A DNA stretch of 64,000 nucleotides, taken from the NCBI RefSeq assembly GCF_003208655.1, contig NZ_QKLU01000003.1, positions 695,745-759,744 of the forward strand, in the 5' to 3' direction. Origin of the DNA: Pedobacter nutrimenti (GTDB lineage Bacteria; Bacteroidota; Bacteroidia; Sphingobacteriales; Sphingobacteriaceae). Every line of letters begins with the position of its first letter. Positions within the stretch are counted from its first letter, which is position 1. This document shows, one piece after another, positions 42,666-51,895 of this stretch. The notes under the pieces are model-generated. The model saw nothing but the letters and a program-made list of their open reading frames with translations, searched no databases and was not told the DNA's origin. The translations under genes were made by a program, and so were the position numbers.

Positions 42666-43569
42666 GGGTTGTATAGGCCTTGGGCTGGATAATGACAAAT
42701 TCCACCAGTTTGTACTCTGCTTTAATAGCTGCTCTGATCCGTTCTATGGCATCCGTAATGTCGGCAGTATCCAGATCTTGTTTAAAATAAATGATCAGCA
42801 TGAGCATAATTTCTTCCGGTGCCTGGTAAGTAGACAATATATTGGCAACTTTTATAACAGCCTGATCTTTTTCGGCAAGGGCAATGATTTTTTTCTGGGT
42901 TTCAGGGGCAATGCCTTCGCCCATTAACAAACTTCTGCTTTCCCTGGCCAGAATCATGGAAACACAAACCAGTAGCAATCCCACCAAAACGGAAGCCACA
43001 CCATCCAGGACTGGCATCTGGTAGGCATGGTTAAGCTGCATCATAATAAAAACAATGCTTAGGCCCAGTACAGCGGCCCCGTCTTCAAACAAGACCAGGA
43101 AACTGGTGGGGTCTTTGCTGTTGACCACACTTTCCCAAAATGCTGCACCTTTGCGGCCCCGGTTAAATTCCCGGATGGCAATAATCAGGGAGGTGCCTTC
43201 AAAAAGAAAGGAAAATCCCAGTACAATATAATTCCAGGTCGGGTCACCCGGTAGCTCTGGTTCAATGATATGAAGTATACCCTGGTAAATAGACAAACCG
43301 CCACCCAAACCGAAAATTAAAATAGATACAATAAATGACCAGAAATATAACTCTTTACCGTATCCAAAAGGCCTTAATTTATCGGGGGGCTTCCTGCTTT
43401 TCTTTAAACCATACAGCAGTAAAATCTCATTAACAGTATCAACTGTGGAATGTATTCCTTCTGAAATCATGGAAGAACTCTTGGTACTGGCCCCTGCAAT
43501 AAATTTGAGGGCAGCGATGAGCAGGTTTGCCAGCAAGGCACTGTAAATAGAGTTCCGGTTTTTTGTCAT
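42655..43569 (-). CDS. Cation diffusion facilitator (CDF) family transporter
   Basis: The 304-residue protein has six predicted transmembrane helices. The first metal-site motif, EGIHSTVDTVNE, is in helix II (about residues 37-48). A second acidic motif, DGAAVLG, is in helix V. The C-terminal cytoplasmic domain (about 210-300) is of the CDF type. CDF proteins export divalent metals such as Zn, Fe, Mn or Co in exchange for protons. The metal cannot be assigned, because helix II has His-Asp and helix V Asp only in partial view. The gene is transcribed alone, towards the DUF1634 gene. Confidence 0.88.
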   Translation of the reverse strand: MTKNRNSIYSALLANLLIAALKFIAGASTKSSSMISEGIHSTVDTVNEILLLYGLKKSRKPPDKLRPFGYGKELYFWSFIVSILIFGLGGGLSIYQGILHIIEPELPGDPTWNYIVLGFSFLFEGTSLIIAIREFNRGRKGAAFWESVVNSKDPTSFLVLFEDGAAVLGLSIVFIMMQLNHAYQMPVLDGVASVLVGLLLVCVSMILARESRSLLMGEGIAPETQKKIIALAEKDQAVIKVANILSTYQAPEEIMLMLIIYFKQDLDTADITDAIERIRAAIKAEYKLVEFVIIQPKAYTTPNP

Positions 43570-43617
43570 GCTTTGCTAAGAACAGCAGAGCTAAAGGAAG
43601 TGTTTTGCCGTACCTGT

Positions 43618-43656
43618 AAAAAAGAAGGCCACATGTTAAATGTGGCCTTCTTTTTT
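43618..43656 (-). terminator. Terminator of the FucP-like transporter gene
   Basis: A perfect 17-bp stem (43618-43634 with 43640-43656) around a 5-base loop. The arms end in A/T runs that form the U tract on the minus strand. It lies directly after the transporter stop codon. Confidence 0.85.
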
Positions 43657-43657
43657 A

Positions 43658-45061
43658 TTAATGATTGGAGCGGTGTCGCTGCCCGGCCTCGACCTGAACT
43701 TTTTTAATGCAAAAAAGCCCATAAGCCAGAATATAAGTATAACAGATCACAGGTATAAAAAAAGAATGTTGTATGCCTATAGAATCTGCAAGTCCTCCCT
43801 GAACCAGTGGAAGTAAAGCCCCGCCCAGAATGGCCATAACCAGTAAGGAAGATCCCTGGCTGACATATTTTCCAAGACCCGAAATGGCAAGGGTATAAAT
43901 ATTTGAAAACATAATGGAATTGAACAGGCCTATGCCTAAAATAGGGTATAAGGCCATACTTCCCTTGCTGAAAATAGAAATGAGCAGCAATAGGATATTA
44001 ATCGCTGCAAACAGGACCAGTGTACGCGCAGGCGCAGACTTTCCAATTACAAAGGCAATAATGTTCAATACGACAAAAACAATAAAGAAACTGCTTTGCG
44101 CGAACGTGAGGTCTATGATTCCAAATACAACAAGACAAACCGCCAGGGCGGCCAGAACCATGTAAAGGAGTTTTTTACTTTGAGGCAGTTCACTCAGGGA
44201 AATGGCCCCTAAAAACCTTCCGATCATGGCCCCTCCCCAGTACAGGGCCAGGTAATTTTTACTGACCACCTCGGCCAGGCCCATAATGTCCTTTTGAGCC
44301 ATAAATGCAATCAGCAGACTGCCAATACCTACCTCGGCACCCACATAAAAGAAAATACCAAAAATGCCCAGTTTCAATTGAGGGAATTTTAACGCGCCAA
44401 GCCCTTTTTCTGCAGATTCTTCCGAAGTGAAAGAAGGTAATTTTACCCGGCTGATGACCAGAGCGAGCAGAATAAGAATTCCTGCAAAAATAAGATAAGG
44501 AATGCGTGTGGAATCGGCCGTGAGCTGGCCATTTTCCAGAAAAAGGCTAAAAATCAGGTGACCGCCCAATATAGGGGCAATCGTTGTCCCAAAGGAATTG
44601 AAAGCTTGCGTAAGGTTTAAACGGCTGGATGCACTTTCTTCAGGGCCCAGCAGGGTAACATAAGCATTGGCTGTAATCTGAAGAATGGTGAAACCCAAGC
44701 CCAGAACAAACAATGCAGAAAGAAAAATTCCATAAACAGAAAAGGTAGCTGCCGGATAAAACAGACAGCAGCCGATGGCCGAGAGGATAATTCCTGCAAT
44801 AATGCCTTTTTTATAGCCGACCTTGTTAACGGGGTCGCCGTAATAATGAGAGACGAGAAAATAAATCAGGGAGCCGATAAAATAGGCCCCAAAAAATGCA
44901 AACTGCACCAGCATGGACTGTAAAAAAGACAAGCTGAACAATTCCTTTAAATGCGGAATTAAAATATCGTTCATACAGGTAATGAAGCCCCACATAAAGA
45001 ACAGGGCAGTCATGGTAATGAGCGGAACAAGAGAGCTGGTTTTTTTTACAGTACTTTCCAT
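43658..45061 (-). CDS. Sugar MFS transporter, FucP-like
   Basis: The 467-residue protein has twelve predicted transmembrane helices. It carries features of the fucose/glucose-galactose permease group: FFMWGFITCMNDILIPHLKE near the N-terminus, TILQITANAYVTLLGPE, and NLTQAFNSFGTTIAP. This group imports neutral hexoses by proton symport at the inner membrane. The particular sugar (fucose, glucose, galactose, N-acetylglucosamine) cannot be read. The beta-hydroxyacid dehydrogenase gene upstream is 105 bases away and may be unrelated. Confidence 0.88.
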   Translation of the reverse strand: MESTVKKTSSLVPLITMTALFFMWGFITCMNDILIPHLKELFSLSFLQSMLVQFAFFGAYFIGSLIYFLVSHYYGDPVNKVGYKKGIIAGIILSAIGCCLFYPAATFSVYGIFLSALFVLGLGFTILQITANAYVTLLGPEESASSRLNLTQAFNSFGTTIAPILGGHLIFSLFLENGQLTADSTRIPYLIFAGILILLALVISRVKLPSFTSEESAEKGLGALKFPQLKLGIFGIFFYVGAEVGIGSLLIAFMAQKDIMGLAEVVSKNYLALYWGGAMIGRFLGAISLSELPQSKKLLYMVLAALAVCLVVFGIIDLTFAQSSFFIVFVVLNIIAFVIGKSAPARTLVLFAAINILLLLISIFSKGSMALYPILGIGLFNSIMFSNIYTLAISGLGKYVSQGSSLLVMAILGGALLPLVQGGLADSIGIQHSFFIPVICYTYILAYGLFCIKKVQVEAGQRHRSNH

Positions 45062-45166
45062 TGGCTAAAGCGATCTGATTGTAATTGAGTTTAAAAAGGC
45101 AAAACTACTCAATAATGCAGGCGAATTGTGCATTTAAAGCTTAAAATCGCATATTTTAACTTAACT

Positions 45167-46015
45167 CTATGATCTTAAGTGTTTAATCACCGCCATGAGG
45201 TCTTCATCGCCAAGACCTTCGGCCTGGGCATCACTAAAACTTTTCAATAGCGGTACAGATAAAGGTGATTTTAAACCGGCTCCCTGCGCCAGTTTTAAGT
45301 CCTTCACAATATATTTTAAGGCGAAGGCAGCCGGATATTCATCCTTTAATATAGACTGCGTTTTTAACTTGATAATGCCGTTTCCGCAAGCCCCCTCATT
45401 AATAATGGTCAGCATATCTTCTTTACTGATGCCATTACTTTCTGCAAAAAGAACGGTTTCAGCCACCGCCTGAATATTGACCGCCAGAAGATAATTGATG
45501 GCCACTTTAGCGGAACTTCCGGCTCCGGCAGGGCCGAGAAACAGGGACAATTTGCCCAGGACATCAAAAAATGGCTCGGCCTTTTGGTAATCTTCTTTTT
45601 CTCCAGCGGCAAGGATAATCAATGTCCCGTCCTGTGCAGGTTTCACACTTCCTGAAACCGGCGCCTCCAGAAAACGGGCCTGTTTTTCATGGGCCAGTGC
45701 AGCTAAATAACGGGATGTTTCCGGTGCTACGGTACTCATATCGATCAGCAATTTGCCAGGGGCAGAATTGGTCAATAAATCCTGGTAAACTTCTTTTACA
45801 GCATGGTCATCCGACAACATGCTGAACACCACGTCACAGGTGCTGGTCAGGTCCTGCAGGTTTGCCGCAGAACTCGCGCCCAAAGCGATCAACTCTTGTT
45901 CCTTTTCACGGTTCCTGTTAAATACTGTAAGCTCGTAACCAGCTTTTAGTAAATTTTCGGCCATTGCCTTGCCCATATTGCCAAGACCGGCCCAGCCTAA
46001 TTTTGCTTTGTTCAT
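45167..46015 (-). CDS. NAD(P)-dependent beta-hydroxyacid dehydrogenase (3-hydroxyisobutyrate dehydrogenase family)
   Basis: The 282-residue enzyme has an N-terminal Rossmann fold with GLGNMG (residues 10-15). The substrate motif EAPVSGSVKPAQDG follows at about residues 117-130. The catalytic Lys is probably Lys170 in GSSAKVAIN, and the C-terminal part is all-helical. Residues after strand two (VFNRNREK, Arg34 and Arg36) suggest NADPH preference. Family members oxidise 3-hydroxyisobutyrate or reduce tartronate semialdehyde, succinic semialdehyde or glyoxylate. The short-chain type cannot be settled here. Confidence 0.9.
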   Translation of the reverse strand: MNKAKLGWAGLGNMGKAMAENLLKAGYELTVFNRNREKEQELIALGASSAANLQDLTSTCDVVFSMLSDDHAVKEVYQDLLTNSAPGKLLIDMSTVAPETSRYLAALAHEKQARFLEAPVSGSVKPAQDGTLIILAAGEKEDYQKAEPFFDVLGKLSLFLGPAGAGSSAKVAINYLLAVNIQAVAETVLFAESNGISKEDMLTIINEGACGNGIIKLKTQSILKDEYPAAFALKYIVKDLKLAQGAGLKSPLSVPLLKSFSDAQAEGLGDEDLMAVIKHLRS

Positions 46016-46186
46016 ATATTGAATATTGAGGTGATTCTGTATCCAAAATTAAGTTTTAAAATAGAATTAAAGCATCCTTTTAAACTTTAAAACTGGCTGC
46101 GAATTTTAGCTGTAAAGGAATTTTTACGCATTAAACTAGCAAATGAATGGCTATAAGCCTAATTTGTGCGGACCAAACAACTCAAC

Positions 46187-48919
46187 ATGAATTTTAGAAA
46201 CCTAATGGCTGCGCTGGTCTTTGCAGCAGTAGCAGGTGTAGGACCTGTTTCTGCACAGCTAAGCCTGCCAAGCCCTAAAGAACATTTCGGCTTTAACATT
46301 GGAGACGATTATAAGCTTGCCAATTACTCCCAGACGGAGGCTTATTTTAAAAAACTGGCAAAAATTTCGGACCGTGTGCTGATGAAAGAAATCGGGACAA
46401 CAGAAGAAGGCCGGAAACAATATGTAATGGTGGTTTCTTCACCAGCCAATCTAAAAAAAATAGAACGCTATAAAGAAATTTCGCAGAAACTGGCCAGGGC
46501 GGAAGACCTGACCGACCAGGAGGCTGCAAAACTGGCTAAGGAAGGTAAAGCCATTGTATGGATAGACGGTGGTTTGCATTCTACCGAAATGGTGGCCACG
46601 CAACAACTGATTGAAATTTATTATCGTTTGCTGAACCAGAATGATCCCGAAACCTTAAGGATACTGGATGATGTGGTGATTTTAATTTCGCAGGTCAACC
46701 CAGATGGACAGGAACTGGTGGCAGACTGGTACATGCAGGAAAAGGACCCCACCAAACGGAATATGAATGTACCCCGATTGTATCAGAAGTATATAGGTCA
46801 CGACAATAACCGCGACTTCTATATGATGAACATGAAAGAGAGCAGTAATATTGCCAGGCAGCAGTACATAGAATGGATGCCGCAGATCATTTATAACCAT
46901 CACCAGGCCGCTCCGGCCGGGGCAGTTATTGCCGGGCCGCCTTACCGTGACCCCTTTAATTTTGTGTATGACCCCTCATTGATAACCGGAATTGATGGCG
47001 TGGCGGCAGCAATGATCAACAGATTAAACACTGAGGGCAAACCAGGTTATACCCGCCTGAGTGGTTCGGTATATTCTACCTGGTGGAACGGAGGTTTAAG
47101 AACAACACCCTATTTTCACAATATGATCGGTATCCTTACAGAAATTGTAGGAAACCCAACGCCTTCAGAAATTCCCCTGGTACCAGAAAGGCTAATCCCG
47201 AATAATGCAACCCCATTTCCGGTGCTTCCGCAAAAATGGAAATTCCAGCAGTCAATTGACTACTCAGTTTCTTTGAATTACGGAATTCTGGATTATGCGA
47301 GCAGACAAAAAGACGAGTTGTTGTATAATATTTATGTAATGGGCAGAAATGCCATTAAAAAGGGGAACCAGGACAACTGGACCTTACAACCTAAATACAT
47401 TGCCGCCATTACTTCTGCTTATGAAAAGGATAAAAAAGCAGGCTTGATTCCTAAAGACAGCAGTGGCAGGTCTTCTGGAATCCCGATGAAATATTATGAT
47501 GCGGTATTAAGGAACCCCGCTTTCAGGGACGCAAGGGCTTACATTGTTCCGGCCAATCAGGCAGATTTTCCAACAGCTGTTAAATTTATCAATACGCTGA
47601 TCAAATCGGGAATCAGGGTAGAGCGCGCTGCAAACCCTTTTACAGCCGAAGGGAAATCCTATCCGGCAGGCTCTTACATTGTAAAAACCAATCAGGCTTT
47701 CCGTCCACATGTGCTGGATATGTTTGAACCACAAGACCATCCAAATGATTTTCAATATCCGGGAGGGCCACCAGTGCGCCCTTACGATGCTGCAGGGTGG
47801 ACCTTGGCTTTCCAGATGGGCGTTCAATTTGACCGGATATTAAGTCCTTTGGAGACGCCGTTTGAAACCATATCGTACGGGCAGTTGCAATCGCCGCCTA
47901 AACAAACACCAGTGCGTTCATCTACAGGTTATGTATTGAGTGCTGCAGTAAATAATTCCTTTATTGCTGTAAATGATCTGCTTAAAGCGGGGATCGAGGT
48001 ATTCCGTTTAAGCAATGCAGAAGGCGATTTTCCCGCTGGTTCGTTTTTTATCCCGGCAAAAGGATTTGAGCAGCTGCAGAAATCTGCGGCAGATCTGGGG
48101 ATTCAGGCAGTAGCTGTAAAATCAAAGCCATCAGGAATGATTAAAATTAAGCCGGGAAGAATTGCTTTGTTTGATCAGTATGGAGGTTCTATTCCCTCAG
48201 GTTGGGTAAGATGGATGCTGGAACAGTTCCATTATACTTTCCAGGTGATTTATCCGCAAGACATAGATAAAGGGGACCTGAATGTAAAGTACGATGTAAT
48301 CCTGTTTATCAATGGAGGAATCCCGGCTTTAAGCAGGGCAGGGGGACCAAGACCCAGAGCTGCTAAAACAGAAGAAGTACCAGAGGCTTTCCGCTCCTGG
48401 ACAGGCAGCATCACGGCCGAGAAGTCAATTCCTCAACTAAAAACTTTTATGGAAAAAGGAGGTAACGTTGTTACGGTAGGCAGCAGCACCAATCTGGCCT
48501 ATCACCTGGGGCTTCCAGTGAAAAATGCTTTAACCGAATCTAAAACCGAAGGTAAGGAAACCGTCCTTCCTGCAGATAAATTTTATATTCCGGGAAGTAT
48601 TTTAAGGGTAAACCTGGACCTTTCCCAACCGGCAAACTGGGGCATGAACAAAGAAGCAGATGTTGTTTTTAACAACAGTCAGGTTTTTAAACTTAATGCA
48701 GACGCAAAAGACATACAGCCACTGGCTTCATTTGATCAGAAAGATGCTTTAAGAAGCGGATGGGCATGGGGACAGTCCTATATCAAAGATGGTGTGGCTG
48801 CTTTTGTTGCCCCTGTCGGAAAAGGAAAACTCTATGCTTTTGGTCCTGAAATTACCTTTAGGGCACAATCACACAGCACTTTTAAAATGTTGTTTAACGA
48901 GTTGTACCTGATGAAGTAA
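46187..48919 (+). CDS. M14 family zinc carboxypeptidase-like protein, secreted
   Basis: The ATG at 46187 (910 residues) gives a signal peptide ending near ...GPVSAQ; the GTG at 46166 is in frame but adds a polar extension. The M14 domain (about residues 30-380) has the zinc motif HSTE (His131, Glu134) and a third His in YNHHQAAP. An approximately 500-residue C-terminal part contains a glutamine-amidotransferase-like fold (IALFDQYGGSIPSGWVRWML) and beta-rich segments. Such large Bacteroidota M14 proteins are uncharacterised peptidases. The gene has its own terminator. Confidence 0.88.
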   Translation: MNFRNLMAALVFAAVAGVGPVSAQLSLPSPKEHFGFNIGDDYKLANYSQTEAYFKKLAKISDRVLMKEIGTTEEGRKQYVMVVSSPANLKKIERYKEISQKLARAEDLTDQEAAKLAKEGKAIVWIDGGLHSTEMVATQQLIEIYYRLLNQNDPETLRILDDVVILISQVNPDGQELVADWYMQEKDPTKRNMNVPRLYQKYIGHDNNRDFYMMNMKESSNIARQQYIEWMPQIIYNHHQAAPAGAVIAGPPYRDPFNFVYDPSLITGIDGVAAAMINRLNTEGKPGYTRLSGSVYSTWWNGGLRTTPYFHNMIGILTEIVGNPTPSEIPLVPERLIPNNATPFPVLPQKWKFQQSIDYSVSLNYGILDYASRQKDELLYNIYVMGRNAIKKGNQDNWTLQPKYIAAITSAYEKDKKAGLIPKDSSGRSSGIPMKYYDAVLRNPAFRDARAYIVPANQADFPTAVKFINTLIKSGIRVERAANPFTAEGKSYPAGSYIVKTNQAFRPHVLDMFEPQDHPNDFQYPGGPPVRPYDAAGWTLAFQMGVQFDRILSPLETPFETISYGQLQSPPKQTPVRSSTGYVLSAAVNNSFIAVNDLLKAGIEVFRLSNAEGDFPAGSFFIPAKGFEQLQKSAADLGIQAVAVKSKPSGMIKIKPGRIALFDQYGGSIPSGWVRWMLEQFHYTFQVIYPQDIDKGDLNVKYDVILFINGGIPALSRAGGPRPRAAKTEEVPEAFRSWTGSITAEKSIPQLKTFMEKGGNVVTVGSSTNLAYHLGLPVKNALTESKTEGKETVLPADKFYIPGSILRVNLDLSQPANWGMNKEADVVFNNSQVFKLNADAKDIQPLASFDQKDALRSGWAWGQSYIKDGVAAFVAPVGKGKLYAFGPEITFRAQSHSTFKMLFNELYLMK

Positions 48920-48938
48920 AAAGATTAAAAAATAACAA

Positions 48939-48970
48939 TATAAAAGGAGGCCTTTAGGCCTCCTTTTATA
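48939..48970 (+). terminator. Rho-independent terminator after the M14 gene
   Basis: A perfect 15-bp stem (48939-48953 with 48956-48970) with a very short loop and a T-rich right arm lies 20 bases after the stop codon. Confidence 0.85.
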
Positions 48971-49002
48971 TTTATTAAAAGTATTTTTGATTAAAAAAAT
49001 AC

Positions 49003-49917
49003 ATGAAATTTCTCAAGTCTTTTGCGTTATTGTTTTTTTGTTTTTCCGGACTTTCTTTAAATGCTCAGCAGGTCATTCCCTTGTACAACGGGCAAATTCC
49101 CGGTAACCTGTCTTGTGGTGTCACCGAGCGTGTTCCTGTAAAAGGAGAGGTGGCCGGAGTGACTGTGCCTACATTAACTGTTTTTGTGGCAGAAAAAACC
49201 GATCCTTTAAAAGGGGCAGTGTTGATTATCCCCGGTGGTGGTTACGACCACCTGGCCATGACCCATGAAGGTTTTGACGTTGCCAAAGCCTATAATGCAA
49301 AAGGCATTACTGCTTTTGTACTCAAGTACCGTCTGCCTTCAGAAAGCCAGTGCTTTGCCGATAAAAAACTGGTGCCTTTAATGGATGCACAGCAAGCCAT
49401 GGTCATCATCCGTTCGCGGGCCAAAGAATGGAATATTGATCCCCAGAATGTTGGAGTAAACGGCTTTTCAGCAGGTGGACATTTAGCGGCGACCTTATTG
49501 ACCAGGTACAACATGAACCTGACAGCTGATAAAAATGCCAACCTGAAACCCAACTGGGGTGTTTTGGGATATCCGGTGATCAGTATGGCCGATAGCCTGG
49601 GGAAATCCGGGACCAAAAAGAACCTCATCGGTATGGAAGCCAGTGCAACTGAAAAAGAATATTTTTCTGCCGAACGGCATGTTGATGCGGCTACCCCTTT
49701 CTGTTTTATTTTTCAGGCCCAGGACGATCGTACCGTTTCTGTACAGCATAGTTTGTTGTTTTATCAGGCTTTGTTAAAAAACAAGGTACCTTCAGAATTG
49801 CATATTTTTCCAAAAGGCGGACATGGTTTTGGCCTGCACAATAAAAGTACTTCCGAAAGCTGGTTTGAGCAGATGATACAATGGTTGTTGTCGAATCAGT
49901 GCATTACAAAATCCTAG
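49003..49917 (+). CDS. Secreted alpha/beta hydrolase (acetyl esterase-like)
   Basis: The 304-residue protein has a signal peptide (cut near ...SLNAQ, residue 21) and an alpha/beta-hydrolase domain. The oxyanion region is IPGGGYDHL, the nucleophile elbow GFSAGGH with Ser156, the Asp in QAQDDRTVS and the His in PKGGHGFGL. This pattern is like BD-FAE/acetylxylan esterase-type carbohydrate esterases that remove acetyl or aryl groups from glycans. No glycan locus is next to it. A specific substrate is therefore not supported. Confidence 0.83.
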   Translation: MKFLKSFALLFFCFSGLSLNAQQVIPLYNGQIPGNLSCGVTERVPVKGEVAGVTVPTLTVFVAEKTDPLKGAVLIIPGGGYDHLAMTHEGFDVAKAYNAKGITAFVLKYRLPSESQCFADKKLVPLMDAQQAMVIIRSRAKEWNIDPQNVGVNGFSAGGHLAATLLTRYNMNLTADKNANLKPNWGVLGYPVISMADSLGKSGTKKNLIGMEASATEKEYFSAERHVDAATPFCFIFQAQDDRTVSVQHSLLFYQALLKNKVPSELHIFPKGGHGFGLHNKSTSESWFEQMIQWLLSNQCITKS

Positions 49918-49990
49918 ACCAGTTTTTTTGTGTGTTCTAAATTGTTATTACATTTAACATTGCCTTAATATACTCAAGGATTTCGCCTGT

Positions 49991-49998
49991 TACTTTTG
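49991..49998 (+). promoter_or_regulatory. Bacteroidota -7 promoter element for the second ECF locus
   Basis: TACTTTTG matches TAnnTTTG and lies 26 bases before the sigma start codon at 50025, the same distance as at the first ECF locus (23851 and 23885). Confidence 0.55.
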
Positions 49999-50024
49999 CC
50001 ATCAGGAGTTTCTTTGGTTAGAGC

Positions 50025-50621
50025 ATGGCGAAAACAATTGAGGATTTATCAGATCGTTTATTACTGGAAAAATACAGCCAGGGCAATACCTCAGCGTATA
50101 ATGTCTTGTTCAAAAGGTATTACGATTCACTTTACCGTTTTGCCCTAAAAAATGTAAAAGATAGTTTCGCTGCCGAAGAACTGACTATGGATGTGATGCT
50201 AGGGCTCTGGAAAAAGAAAGGTGATATTTTTGTAGAAGACGACCTGAAAGCCTATCTGTTCCGCTCGGTTAAAAATGCAGTCTATAACCATTACCGTAAA
50301 AAATTATTGCCTACAGTTCCCTTGGAAATTGTTCGTGACGAACAGCTGCTATCGGGTAAAGCGGCGGACCATGAATTGCAAAGCCGGGAACTGGAAAGTG
50401 TTTACCGCCAGAAACTGGAGCAGTTGAGCCCTCAGCGGCGCAGGGTTTATGAACTGAGTAGGGAACAAAACATGAGTTATGCAGAAATTGCAAAAGACAT
50501 GGACCTTTCGGTAAATACTGTAGAAAACTATATGGTTGCTTCCCTTAGTTTTTTTAGAAAACAACTCAAAGAACACGCAGATTATACCCTGATTTTTGCG
50601 TTCAGCCTCTTTTTTCTATAA
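50025..50621 (+). CDS. ECF sigma-70 factor (FecI-like) of the fasciclin locus
   Basis: The 198-residue sigma factor has region 2 (about residues 10-90, with AEELTMDVMLGLWKKKGDIF and AYLFRSVKNAVYNHYRK) and region 4 (about 125-185). The region 4 helix-turn-helix reads SYAEIAKDMDLSVNTVENYM. The last 12 residues (YTLIFAFSLFFL) form a short hydrophobic tail, unusual for an ECF factor and possibly membrane-associating. The FecR gene follows after 79 bases and an STN receptor gene after that. It probably drives expression of the whole receptor-lipoprotein cluster. Confidence 0.92.
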   Translation: MAKTIEDLSDRLLLEKYSQGNTSAYNVLFKRYYDSLYRFALKNVKDSFAAEELTMDVMLGLWKKKGDIFVEDDLKAYLFRSVKNAVYNHYRKKLLPTVPLEIVRDEQLLSGKAADHELQSRELESVYRQKLEQLSPQRRRVYELSREQNMSYAEIAKDMDLSVNTVENYMVASLSFFRKQLKEHADYTLIFAFSLFFL

Positions 50622-50700
50622 TTCTGTATTTTTTTTTCTTTTCCATAGGTGGTCGGTCTTAAAACTGGTGTTTTATCAGTTGTAGGACAATTTATAAACA

Positions 50701-51726
50701 TTGGAAAATAAACACAAAAGCCTGATCCGAAAATATATTCATCAGGAATGTACAAAGGAAGAAATTGAAGAGGTAAAGAAATTAATGCTGCATGCGGGTA
50801 CGCAGCAACTTTTTGATGAAGTATTGTCCGAAAACTGGAATGGTCCCCAGCCGGCAGAAAATACAAATCTGCCACATTTGAATGAGCGGTTGCAGCAGTT
50901 TTATAAAAAACTGGCCGCAGAAGAAGAAAACAGTCTGGAAAAAAACACCAGGGAACAAGTTCAGGTCCGCAAATTAAAGAAAAGGAAGTATTGGTCTTAT
51001 GCGGCTGTTTGGGCTTTTGTGGTTTTGGCTGCCGGAACTTATGGTATACTGCAATTTAAAAAAACTCCTGTTCAGGAGCAATTGGCTGTTCGTGAAGTAA
51101 ACAATCCATTGGGACAGCGTTCCAGGGTGGTGCTGCCCGACAGCTCTGAAGTTTTTCTGGGAGCAGGCAGTAAGCTCCGTTTTCCGGAGCGTTTTGCAGC
51201 TAAAACCAGGGAAATTAGCTTAGAGGGGGAAGCTTTTTTCCAGGTCACCAAAAATCCGGATAAACCTTTTATCATTCATACCGGAACTGTACAGACCCGG
51301 GTGCTGGGGACCTCTTTCCACATAGAGGCTTTTAAAGACTTTCCTTTAACGGTATCGGTTGCAACCGGAAAAGTAAGGGTAGATGACTATGCAGGTCATG
51401 TATTAAAATCACTTGCCGTATTGCTTCCGGGACAAAAAGTATCCTACGCTTTTAATAAAGCAATGCAGAGCGAAGTGAATATCGATGAAGTAAAAGACTG
51501 GAAAGATGGAAGGCTGGTTTTTCACAGGTCCAGTCTGAAAGAAATTACCACGACCCTGGAACGCTGGTATAATGTGAAAATCGATTACCGTAGCAGCAGT
51601 AAATCAAAAGAAGAAATCAGTGTCGTGCTGCAGGGAAAAGAACCGCTCTCTAAAATAATGAAAATATTGGCGGCCACCGGCCATTTCAAATACCAGATCA
51701 ATTCAAATCATGTCAGGATCAATTAA
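50701..51726 (+). CDS. FecR-family anti-sigma factor of the fasciclin locus
   Basis: The 341-residue protein starts at a TTG at 50701; the next in-frame ATG is 28 codons later and would remove part of the sigma-binding head. The transmembrane helix is at about residues 98-119. The periplasmic FecR domain (about 135-230) contains NPLGQRSRVVLPDSSEVFLG and VLGTSFHIEAF. A C-terminal DUF4974-type domain (about 268-340) contains HRSSLKEITTTLERWYNVKI. The weak start may keep the anti-sigma level below that of the receptor. Confidence 0.9.
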   Translation: MENKHKSLIRKYIHQECTKEEIEEVKKLMLHAGTQQLFDEVLSENWNGPQPAENTNLPHLNERLQQFYKKLAAEEENSLEKNTREQVQVRKLKKRKYWSYAAVWAFVVLAAGTYGILQFKKTPVQEQLAVREVNNPLGQRSRVVLPDSSEVFLGAGSKLRFPERFAAKTREISLEGEAFFQVTKNPDKPFIIHTGTVQTRVLGTSFHIEAFKDFPLTVSVATGKVRVDDYAGHVLKSLAVLLPGQKVSYAFNKAMQSEVNIDEVKDWKDGRLVFHRSSLKEITTTLERWYNVKIDYRSSSKSKEEISVVLQGKEPLSKIMKILAATGHFKYQINSNHVRIN

Positions 51727-51778
51727 TCTTTTAAATACAGAAAGGATGAATATGTAGGAATTGTTTACCAAACAAACA

Positions 51779-51848
51779 TTCCCTGCCAAAAGGCAGGGAA
51801 CGAATTTTAATGTCATAAACCGTGTGATTTCGACGTCCTCCGGTTTAT
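51779..51848 (+). promoter_or_regulatory. Two hairpins between fecR and the receptor gene
   Basis: A perfect 9-bp stem with an AAAA loop (51779-51800) is followed by a second inverted repeat (51815-51822 with 51841-51848). A third small one built on TCGCT/AGCGA lies near 51870. There is no strong T tract. The same position at the first ECF locus also carries a hairpin. They may be partial terminators or processing sites that separate receptor from fecR mRNA. Confidence 0.6.
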
Positions 51849-51895
51849 AAATCAATTTTTAACAGATCACTCGCTTCGCAGCGAATTAACCAGTA

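Noticed and set aside
50582..50875. 97-codon minus-strand ORF across the sigma-fecR gap
   Set aside because: It overlaps the ends of two well-supported genes and shows no domain.
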